The notes beneath the pieces were generated by a model, which saw only the letters and a list, made by a program, of their open reading frames with translations, was not told the DNA's origin and did not search any database. A program made the position numbers and the translations under genes. Below are positions 5,791-12,035 of a stretch of DNA of 12,035 nucleotides, piece after piece. The stretch covers positions 1 to 12,035 of the forward strand of contig CAIPNN010000043.1 of NCBI GenBank assembly GCA_903866425.1, in the 5' to 3' direction. This DNA is from an uncultured Actinomycetes bacterium. GTDB lineage: Bacteria > Actinomycetota > Thermoleophilia > Miltoncostaeales > Miltoncostaeaceae. Each line of letters begins with the position of its first letter. The first letter of the stretch is position 1.

Positions 5791-6960
5791 CTAGTCCTCG
5801 CCCACCACTGCCAGGCCCTTTGCACGGCGCTCCAGTTCGGCCCGCATGAACGGGTCGAGGGCACCGTCGAAAACGGCCTGCGTATTGCCTGTTTCGTGGC
5901 CGGTACGCAGGTCTTTCACCATCGAATACGGGTGAATGACGTACGAGCGGATCTGGCTGCCAAAGCCGATGGTCATGCTCTCACCGCGCTCGCGGGCTGC
6001 TTCTTCCTCGCGGCGCTGCAATTCCAGTTCCACAAGGCGCGAACGCAGCATGTTCATGGCCGTCGCGCGGTTCTGCGTCTGGCTGCGCTCGTTCTGGCAC
6101 TGCACCACCACACCGGTGGGCAGGTGCGTGATGCGCACGGCGGAATCGGTCTTGTTCACGTGCTGCCCGCCGGCACCGGATGCGCGGTACGTATCGACGC
6201 GCAGATCCTTGTCCTCGATCTCCACCTCGGCCTCGTCAGTGACCAGCGGCGCCACCTGCACGGCGGCAAACGAGGTCTGGCGGCGGTTGGCCGAGTCGAA
6301 CGGCGACAGACGCACCAGACGGTGCACGCCGCGCTCGGCAGACATCAGGCCATACGCGTTGGTGCCGTTGAGCGTGAAGGTCGCGCTCTTGATGCCGGCC
6401 TCCTGGCCGTCAAGGCGATCCTGCACCGTGGCGGTCATGCCACGGGTCTCGGCCCAGCGCAGGTACATGCGCAGCAGCATCTCGGCCCAGTCCTGTGCAT
6501 CGGTGCCGCCCTCACCCGACTGGATGGTGACCACCACGTCGCCGGCGTCGTGCTCGCCGCCGAAGAGACGGGATTCCTCAAGCACGAACAGGCGATCTTC
6601 AGCGCGCTGCATGCCGTCAACGATCTCGGCCACAAATTCAGGGGTCAGCGTGCCCCCACGCTCCTCCTCGCGTGCCATGGCAGCGAGCTCGCCCAGGTCA
6701 CCCACCTCGGTCTCGAGGGCGTTGTAGCCGTCCAGGCGCCCGGTGAGGCGTGCGTGCTCTGCCGACACCTTTGCCGCGCGGGCCTGATCGTCCCAGAAGT
6801 CACCGGCGCCCATCTCCTGCTCCAGCTCGGACACGCGGGCCGAGATGGCCTGCGGGTCGAGGTACTCACCCAGCAGGGTCACGCGCTCAGCAAGCCGTGC
6901 GGCCTGCTGCGCGAGTGCGTCGGGGTCGGCGCCCGGCGCCTGTCGCTGCTCCTCTGCCAC
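5791..6960 (-). CDS. prfB: Peptide chain release factor 2 (RF2)
   Basis: RF2 recognises UGA and UAA stop codons in the ribosomal A site and triggers peptide release. The 389-residue product has an N-terminal helical coiled domain (about 1-110), the class-I release factor core with GEGGTDAQDWAEMLLRMY (149-166), the RF2-specific tripeptide anticodon SPF (219-221, in VRLSPFDSANRRQ), and the catalytic GGQ (264-266, in RASGAGGQHVNKTDSAVRITH). SPF rather than PxT separates it from RF1. The frame is uninterrupted through the N-terminus, so the autoregulatory +1 programmed frameshift known in E. coli prfB is absent. The start is GTG (6960-6958), 3 nt after the secA TGA, with no clear Shine-Dalgarno, so translation is probably coupled to secA. 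Confidence 0.96.
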   Translation of the reverse strand: MAEEQRQAPGADPDALAQQAARLAERVTLLGEYLDPQAISARVSELEQEMGAGDFWDDQARAAKVSAEHARLTGRLDGYNALETEVGDLGELAAMAREEERGGTLTPEFVAEIVDGMQRAEDRLFVLEESRLFGGEHDAGDVVVTIQSGEGGTDAQDWAEMLLRMYLRWAETRGMTATVQDRLDGQEAGIKSATFTLNGTNAYGLMSAERGVHRLVRLSPFDSANRRQTSFAAVQVAPLVTDEAEVEIEDKDLRVDTYRASGAGGQHVNKTDSAVRITHLPTGVVVQCQNERSQTQNRATAMNMLRSRLVELELQRREEEAARERGESMTIGFGSQIRSYVIHPYSMVKDLRTGHETGNTQAVFDGALDPFMRAELERRAKGLAVVGED

Positions 6961-6963
6961 TGG

Positions 6964-9609
6964 TCAGGCGCCCGCGGCGCCGCAGCACTTCTTGTACTTC
7001 TTGCCCGATCCGCACGGGCATGGGTCGTTGCGCCCGATGCGGTCTTCGTCGTCAATGACCACGGTCTCAACCACTCCGGGAAGCGGGGCCTCCACGGCAT
7101 CCTCAACGGCATAGTGATCGGGCTCGGTGGCCTCGAACGCGACCTCGTCGGGGCTCTCCACCACGCCACCGGTGAGACCGGCAAAGCCCTGCACCGGCTC
7201 ATCCTGCGAGGTGTAGGTGACCGCGTCGAGCTGCTGGGGCTCAACCGGCTCCGGCGGGGCTTCCATCTCGACGTGGAACATGTACCGCACGAACTCGCGC
7301 GTGACGTTGTCCATCATCTCGTCGAACATCGTGTGGCCCTCAACGCGGTACTCGGAGAGCGGGTCCTTCTGGGCCAGGCCGCGCAGGTGAATGCCCTCGC
7401 GCAGGTAGTCCATGTTCAGCAGGTGCTCGCGCCAGTCGACGTCGATGAGTTGCAGCAGCACCCAGCGCTCGAGATCGCGCACCAGTTCGGGCCCGAGATC
7501 CTGCTCGCGCTTGTCGTACTGGTCCATGGCGTCGTCCTCGAGACGGTCGAGCAGCTCCTCGCGGGTGAGACCGTCGTGGCGGATGTCGTCTGCGGTGAAT
7601 GACACCGGGAAGAGCTGGCCCACCTCGAGGAAGAGGCCGTCAAGGTCCCAGTCGGCCGGGGCCTGGTCGGAGTCGTCGTACCGGTCGACCGTCTCCACGA
7701 GCGTCTCGGCGATCCAGTCGCGGGCGCGGTCGCTCAGGTCTTCGCCCTCCAGCACCTGACGGCGCTCGGTGTACACCACCTCGCGCTGCTTGTTGAGCAC
7801 GTCGTCGTACTCCAGCACCCGCTTGCGGATGTTGAAGTTGTATTCCTCAACCTTCTTCTGCGCGCCCTCCACCGTCTTGGTGAGCATCTTGGAGTCGAGC
7901 GGCAGGTCGTCGCCAGGCCCCAGGCGGTCGAGGATCTTGTACATGCGGTCGCCGGAGAAGATGCGGATGAGATCGTCCTCGGCGGACAGGAAGAACCGGG
8001 TCATCCCCGGGTCGCCCTGACGCCCTGAGCGTCCGCGCAGCTGATTGTCAATGCGGCGGCTCTCGTGGCGCTCAGTACCGATGACGTACAACCCACCGAG
8101 CTCCTCCACCCCATCGCCCAGCTTGATGTCCACGCCACGACCGGCCATGTTGGTGGCGATGGTCACCGCGCCCTTCTCGCCGGCGCGGGCGATGACCTCG
8201 GCCTCCTTGTCGTGCTGCTTGGCGTTCAGCACGTTGTGCTCAATGCCACGGCGCGTGAGCATGTCGGAGAGCATCTCCGACACCTCAACGCTCACGGTGC
8301 CCACCAGCACGGGCTGGCCCTTCTCATTCGCCTCGGCGATGTCCTCAACCACGGCGCGGAACTTGGCGTCCTTGGTCTTGAAGATGAGGTCGTTCTGGTC
8401 GTCACGCACCACGGGACGGTGCGTGGGGATGGTCACCACTTCGGTCTCGTAGATCTTGTTGAACTCGTTGGCCTCGGTGGAGGCCGTACCCGTCATGCCC
8501 GACAGCTTGTCGTACATGCGGAAGTAGTTCTGCAGGGTGATCGTCGCGAGCGTCTGGTTCTCCTCGCGGATCTTGAGCCCCTCCTTGGCCTCGATGGCCT
8601 GGTGCAGGCCCTCCGAGTACCGGCGACCCTCGAGAATGCGGCCGGTGAACTCGTCGACGATGAGCACCTCGCCATCGCGGACGATGTACTCCTTGTCCTT
8701 GCGGAAGAGCGACTCGGCCTTGAGCGCCTGGATGAAGTGGTTCACCAGCTGGCCGTGCACATCGAGGTACAGGTGGTCGATGCCGAGCGCGCGCTCCACC
8801 TTCTCGACGCCGCTCTCAAGCGGGGCCACCGTCTTGTGCTTCTCGTCCACCTCGTAGTCATCACCCTTCTTGAGGGTGGGCACGATGCGGGCGAAGCGGT
8901 AGTAGGTGTCGGCCGCGGCCTCGGGGATACCCGAGATGATGAGCGGCGTGCGGGCCTCGTCAATGAGGATCGAGTCGACCTCGTCCACGATGCAGAAGGT
9001 GTGACCACGCTGCACGCAGTCGTCGAGCCGCGTGGCCATGTTGTCGCGCAGGTAATCGAAGCCGAACTCGGAGTTGGTGCCGTAGGTGATGTCGGCGGCG
9101 TACGCGTCGCGGCGCTGGTCCTCCGGCATCTGCGACCCGATGATGCCCACGGTGAGGCCCAGGGCCTCATAAATCGGCCGCATCCAGTTGGCGTCACGAT
9201 GGGCCAGGTAGTCGTTGACCGTCACCAGGTGCACGCCCTTGCCCGTGAGCGCGTTGAGCGCCACGGCGGGCACGGCGGCGAGCGTCTTGCCCTCACCCGT
9301 GCGCATCTCCGCGATCTGGCCCTCATTCAGCACCATGGCGCCGATGAGCTGCACGTCGTAGTTGCGCATGCCGAGCGTGCGCCACGAAGCCTCGCGCACC
9401 AGGGCGAAGGTCTCCTCCAGCACGTCGTCCACCTCGGCACCGTCGGCCAGACGTGCGCGGATGTCCATCGCGCGCTCGCGGATCTGGTCGTCGCTGAGCT
9501 CCTGCATCTCGGGCTCAAGCGCATTGATGCGCTCCACCCGCGCGAAGCGCGCCTTCATGGAGCGCCCCTCGCCGAAACGAAGGACCTTGTTGATCATCTC
9601 GGTACTCAT
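6964..9609 (-). CDS. secA: Preprotein translocase ATPase SecA
   Basis: SecA is the cytoplasmic motor that drives secretory proteins through SecYEG. From ATG 9609 it has 881 residues, normal for the family. Visible landmarks are the N-terminal MINKVLRFGEGRSMK, Walker A MRTGEGKT (102-109), LVTVNDYLAHRDA (128-140), TYGTNSEFGFDYLRDN (175-190), the DEAD-like DEVD (209-212), the preprotein-crosslinking region with EFTGRILEGRRYSEGLHQAIE (320-340), GMTGTA (371-376), NMAGRGVDIKLG (487-498) and QLRGRSGRQGDPG (523-535). The helical scaffold DVDWREHLLNMDYLREG (723-739) follows. After an acidic linker (about 782-858), a zinc-binding SEC-C tail has Cys864, Cys866, Cys875 and Cys876, which in known SecAs contacts SecB or the ribosome. 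An upstream in-frame start (10113) was rejected because it overlaps the neighbouring gene by hundreds of bases with unconserved sequence. GGTGA lies 7 nt upstream of ATG 9609. Confidence 0.97.
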   Translation of the reverse strand: MSTEMINKVLRFGEGRSMKARFARVERINALEPEMQELSDDQIRERAMDIRARLADGAEVDDVLEETFALVREASWRTLGMRNYDVQLIGAMVLNEGQIAEMRTGEGKTLAAVPAVALNALTGKGVHLVTVNDYLAHRDANWMRPIYEALGLTVGIIGSQMPEDQRRDAYAADITYGTNSEFGFDYLRDNMATRLDDCVQRGHTFCIVDEVDSILIDEARTPLIISGIPEAAADTYYRFARIVPTLKKGDDYEVDEKHKTVAPLESGVEKVERALGIDHLYLDVHGQLVNHFIQALKAESLFRKDKEYIVRDGEVLIVDEFTGRILEGRRYSEGLHQAIEAKEGLKIREENQTLATITLQNYFRMYDKLSGMTGTASTEANEFNKIYETEVVTIPTHRPVVRDDQNDLIFKTKDAKFRAVVEDIAEANEKGQPVLVGTVSVEVSEMLSDMLTRRGIEHNVLNAKQHDKEAEVIARAGEKGAVTIATNMAGRGVDIKLGDGVEELGGLYVIGTERHESRRIDNQLRGRSGRQGDPGMTRFFLSAEDDLIRIFSGDRMYKILDRLGPGDDLPLDSKMLTKTVEGAQKKVEEYNFNIRKRVLEYDDVLNKQREVVYTERRQVLEGEDLSDRARDWIAETLVETVDRYDDSDQAPADWDLDGLFLEVGQLFPVSFTADDIRHDGLTREELLDRLEDDAMDQYDKREQDLGPELVRDLERWVLLQLIDVDWREHLLNMDYLREGIHLRGLAQKDPLSEYRVEGHTMFDEMMDNVTREFVRYMFHVEMEAPPEPVEPQQLDAVTYTSQDEPVQGFAGLTGGVVESPDEVAFEATEPDHYAVEDAVEAPLPGVVETVVIDDEDRIGRNDPCPCGSGKKYKKCCGAAGA

Positions 9610-9616
9610 GCAGGTG

Positions 9617-9621
9617 TCACC
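9617..9621 (-). promoter_or_regulatory. Ribosome binding site of secA
   Basis: GGTGA on the minus strand lies 7 nt before ATG 9609, supporting that start. The 56-nt gap between the TIM-barrel gene and secA otherwise shows no terminator-like hairpin with T-run and no convincing promoter hexamers. Confidence 0.5.
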
Positions 9622-9665
9622 AAACGGCTGGGAACGAACGCCGATGGTACCAAGCAGGAGTGCTG

Positions 9666-11642
9666 CTACCGGCGCATCGAGGTCGCCTGCGCACCCGTGC
9701 GGGCAAGCAGGTCGGCCCACACCCCGTCGTCGGTCACCGGCGACTGCGCCAGCCCGCGCGCCGTGCGATACGTGGCCAGGGCCTGCGCCGTTCGCGTTCC
9801 GAACACGCCGTCCACCGGCACGGGAACCCCGGCGGCCAGCAGCAGCTGCTGCAAGCGGCGCACGTAGTCGCCGCGGCTCTTCACGCCGAACACCGGGTAC
9901 TTGGTGGCAGGACGCGATGCCGTGGTGCGGCACGCCAGCGTGTTGCCGAGCGCCGACCAATGCGTGGGCCGGGTTTCCTTCCATTCCCACCAACTCACGC
10001 CCTGCACGCCGGCCGCCTGTGCCGCGCACCGGAACGATGTGATTTCCGACCGGTTCTCGCGCATGTAGGTGCTTCCGATCAGCGCCATGGGCACACCGAA
10101 GATGCGGTTCCACCGGATCGTGCGGTCAACCGCCTTGGCCGCCGACGTGCGGAAGGCCTTCCAGTACACCTGCGGCATGTTGAAGTTCGCGGCGTCGGGC
10201 CCGGTGAAGAACGCCGTGTACGGGAAGGGGCCGTGGTAGTCGACGTACGGGAATGAGGTCATACCGATGGGGTATGTGGGTCCCACCCGGGCGCGCAGGG
10301 CACGCATGTAGCGCTGCACACGCTTGTAGCGGTCCTTGTACCGCTCCAGCTCGGTTTCGGCGTCAATGACGAAGCAATCGGCGCCGGCACGGACGGCGCG
10401 GGCGGCGACCGCCGCCTCAACCTCAGGGCGGCGCAGCAGCACGTACTGCCAGGCACACACGCGGAGGCCCGCGGCCTTGAGCGGCCCGACCGCGCGGTCG
10501 AACTGGGTCCAGTACGAGCGCCCGTCACCCGACTTGATGTAGAGCGTGCGCAGACCATTGGCCCGGGCGCGGGCGACGATTGAGGCGATGCTCCCCGAGC
10601 GGCTCATCATCCAGATCCACTGGCCGTTGCCCTGTGCCGGCTCCGGCAGCGTGCCGGGGGCAAGCGGCTGAGTGCCGGGCAGCGGCTGGCCGGCATCGTC
10701 GGGTGCGCATTCGCTGGCGTAGCCCCACACCTCGCGCAGCGACACGGGAATGGCGGGGCACGCCCCGCTGAACGCCACCTGCCCCATCAACTGGTACGAC
10801 GTGGGCGACAGCGCGCGGAACAGGCGCACGTCCGGGGTTCCCGGGGCGCCCATGTCGGCCATCACCCACGTGGTGCCGTCAACGGTGGCGGCCAGCATGC
10901 TGCCGCCGATCTCGGCGCCGGTGCGACCCGACGCCGCCCAGGCGGCGCGAATGGCCAGCCGCAACGCGTCGCTCACGCCCAGTTCTGCGGTGGTTGCACC
11001 TGCCACAGGAGCGATGCGGGCGATCGACGCGTCAATTCCCACCACGTACGGCGTGAGGTCGGGTGCCGGGGCGCCGGGCTTGGTGGTGACGGTGCCCACA
11101 AGGCGTGCACCGCGGGCCGCGATGGCAATGATGCGGAGCGTGCCGTCGGACCCAACGGCGATGGCAATGCGGCCGCCCGGCGAGTTCTCGAGTTCGGCAT
11201 TCAGCCCCGTGGTGGCGCCGGGCGTGGCCAGCACGGCACCCACCACCCGACGCTCCGACGCGCGCGCGGCGGCGGCCGATGGGAATGCGGTGGCAAAGGA
11301 TGTGGTCGCACCGCCGTCACTCATCGCACGGCGCACCGCCACGGTTGCCTGTGCTCCCTGCCCCACGAGCAGGGCCTTCAGGCCGGGCAGCCCGGGGTCG
11401 TTACTGGGCAGCGACGTGTTGGCAACCTCGTCACCGCCATCTGACGCCGCCGTGACGGGTGCGGGCAGCGCGGCCACGGGCAGCGACGGGTTTGGCACGA
11501 GCCCCGTGAGTTCTGTGACCACCAGGGGGTCGGCGGCCACGGCCGTGCCCGCCGCGACGGATGTCGCGACGAGCACACCGATGGTCCATCTGACGATGCG
11601 GGGGGTCGCGTCAGGCTCCTTCGATGAGTCCGAAGTCGCCAT
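9666..11642 (-). CDS. Secreted glycoside-hydrolase-like TIM-barrel protein with peptidoglycan-binding domain
   Basis: This is an exported protein of 658 residues; the enzyme activity is not established. Residues 1-36 look like a Sec signal (basic RIVR, hydrophobic core, AVA-AD cleavage site after 36). Residues about 80-315 are unrecognised and may hold two small alpha/beta domains. Residues about 341-572 look like a TIM-barrel glycosidase-like domain: QWIWMMSRSG, GLRTLYIKSGDG, GLRVCAWQYV, ADCFVIDAETELE (421-433), PIGMTSFPYVDYH (458-470), NMPQVYWKAF and GVSWWEWKE (548-556). Asp427, Glu429, Asp468 and Glu553 are the acidic candidates for catalysis. Residues about 585-648 match a PG_binding_1 repeat (KSRGDYVRRLQQLLLAAG, then VDGVFGTRTAQALATYR). 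The six cysteines (295, 312, 396, 423, 539, 571) could form disulfides. The ATG at 11642 overlaps hpf by 32 nt and lacks a Shine-Dalgarno, but later starts would damage the signal peptide. A cell-wall role is inferred. Confidence 0.8.
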   Translation of the reverse strand: MATSDSSKEPDATPRIVRWTIGVLVATSVAAGTAVAADPLVVTELTGLVPNPSLPVAALPAPVTAASDGGDEVANTSLPSNDPGLPGLKALLVGQGAQATVAVRRAMSDGGATTSFATAFPSAAAARASERRVVGAVLATPGATTGLNAELENSPGGRIAIAVGSDGTLRIIAIAARGARLVGTVTTKPGAPAPDLTPYVVGIDASIARIAPVAGATTAELGVSDALRLAIRAAWAASGRTGAEIGGSMLAATVDGTTWVMADMGAPGTPDVRLFRALSPTSYQLMGQVAFSGACPAIPVSLREVWGYASECAPDDAGQPLPGTQPLAPGTLPEPAQGNGQWIWMMSRSGSIASIVARARANGLRTLYIKSGDGRSYWTQFDRAVGPLKAAGLRVCAWQYVLLRRPEVEAAVAARAVRAGADCFVIDAETELERYKDRYKRVQRYMRALRARVGPTYPIGMTSFPYVDYHGPFPYTAFFTGPDAANFNMPQVYWKAFRTSAAKAVDRTIRWNRIFGVPMALIGSTYMRENRSEITSFRCAAQAAGVQGVSWWEWKETRPTHWSALGNTLACRTTASRPATKYPVFGVKSRGDYVRRLQQLLLAAGVPVPVDGVFGTRTAQALATYRTARGLAQSPVTDDGVWADLLARTGAQATSMRR

Positions 11643-12035
11643 CGCGGCGGCGGTAGATCACGCTCACCTCGCCGCTCATCTCGTTACGGAACACGAAGAA
11701 CGCGTGGTCGATCAACTCAAGGCGCACGGCGGCGTCCTCGGGCGTGAGCGACGGCATGTCGAACTTCTTGTTGCGCACGATGCGGATGGGTGGCGCCTTC
11801 TCGATGGCGCCGGTGGCCTCATGCCCGGTGCGCTCAAGCGCCGCGAGCTCGGCCGGCGTGGATGCGACGGCCTCGATACCGGGGCCGTGGTGATCCTTTC
11901 GCCGCTCGCGCAGCCGCACGGCCTGACGCTCAATGCGGTGCGCAGCCAGATCGATGGCCGCGTACATATCCGAATCGGCCTCGCGCACGCGCATGACCGG
12001 TCCCTTGCCGCGCACCGTCACCTCGGCAATCTGGC
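11611..12035 (-). CDS. hpf: Ribosome hibernation promoting factor, long form (5' end outside window)
   Basis: This protein binds the decoding and mRNA channel of idle 30S subunits and, in the long form, pairs 70S ribosomes into 100S dimers. The 140 visible residues include the end of the S30AE domain (QIAEVTVRGKGPVMRVREAD, then DMYAAIDLAAHRIERQ), a variable linker (about 50-80), and the C-terminal dimerisation domain IRIVRNKKFDMPSLTPEDAA with ELIDHAFFVFRNEMSGEVSV and IYRRRDGDFGLIE. Long-form domains of this type are typical of Actinobacteria and Firmicutes. The GTG at 12021 is internal: the frame stays open to the window edge with conserved sequence, so the true start is beyond 12035. The hpf-to-secA neighbourhood is commonly seen. 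Its 3' end overlaps the start of the TIM-barrel gene by 32 nt and carries an AAGGAG (11616-11621). Confidence 0.93.
   Translation of the reverse strand, partial: QIAEVTVRGKGPVMRVREADSDMYAAIDLAAHRIERQAVRLRERRKDHHGPGIEAVASTPAELAALERTGHEATGAIEKAPPIRIVRNKKFDMPSLTPEDAAVRLELIDHAFFVFRNEMSGEVSVIYRRRDGDFGLIEGA

Noticed and set aside
5746..7602. 618-codon plus-strand open frame opposite prfB and the secA 3' end
   Set aside because: It is an antisense shadow of two clearly conserved genes. High GC content suppresses stop codons, and the translation is low-complexity His/Ala/Leu/Gly-rich with no recognisable domain.
9610..9665. Promoter for secA in the short gap
   Set aside because: A TTGGTA is present on the minus strand, but no acceptable -10 element occurs at 16-18 nt from it, so it is not supported.
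8065..9867. 600-codon plus-strand open frame opposite secA
   Set aside because: It lies fully antisense to conserved secA motifs and has a composition typical of reverse-strand reading of GC-rich codons (Val/Leu/His/Arg-rich), with no domain and no ribosome-binding site evidence.
9610..10113. N-terminal extension of SecA by 168 codons
   Set aside because: The extension overlaps the TIM-barrel gene in another frame and reads as unconserved Ala/Arg/Gly sequence. The family start MSTEMINKVLRF at 9609 has its own ribosome-binding site.

Overview
This is a high-GC bacterial core region in which almost every gene lies on the minus strand and is tightly packed. In transcription order (right to left) they are: the 3' part of hpf, a secreted TIM-barrel/peptidoglycan-binding protein, secA, prfB, ftsE, ftsX, an S41 C-terminal processing peptidase (ctpA-like), a short RNase R/II (rnr) and smpB. 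A plus-strand gene enters at the left edge as the C-terminal end of a LutC-like LUD-domain protein and converges on smpB. The hpf-secA-prfB-ftsE-ftsX-smpB order is typical of Actinobacteria. The TIM-barrel protein resembles proteins I associate with Thermoleophilia (Solirubrobacterales and relatives), so an actinobacterium of that class is my best guess. This is inference; no rRNA or other phylogenetic marker is in the window.

Right part (9666-12035): the long-form hibernation factor ends in, and overlaps by 32 nt, a 658-residue exported protein of unknown substrate. This protein has a signal peptide, an uncharacterised N-terminal half, a glycoside-hydrolase-like TIM barrel and a C-terminal peptidoglycan-binding repeat. 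Middle (5554-9609): secA and prfB are 3 nt apart and probably translationally coupled. They are followed by the only sizeable intergenic stretch, about 237 bp. It holds three hairpins and three copies of an 11-mer, resembling a REP/BIME-type repeat. Left part (216-5553): ftsE and ftsX overlap by ATGA. Then come a 33-nt gap filled by a perfect GC-rich hairpin, the S41 peptidase, rnr 4 nt later, and smpB 10 nt later, with the smpB ribosome-binding site overlapping the rnr stop codon.

Functionally the cluster joins protein export (SecA), translation termination, hibernation and rescue (RF2, HPF, SmpB with RNase R for trans-translation and decay of non-stop mRNA), and cell-wall remodelling (FtsEX, an envelope protease and a putative wall-binding TIM-barrel protein). 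There are no mobile genes, CRISPR arrays, tRNAs or rRNAs. The window is mainly conserved housekeeping sequence. The less ordinary items are the TIM-barrel protein, the FtsE N-terminal extension, the hairpin cluster after prfB, the hairpin abutting the ctpA start, the one-OB-domain RNase R, and the shared CTAG stop codons of smpB and the LUD gene.
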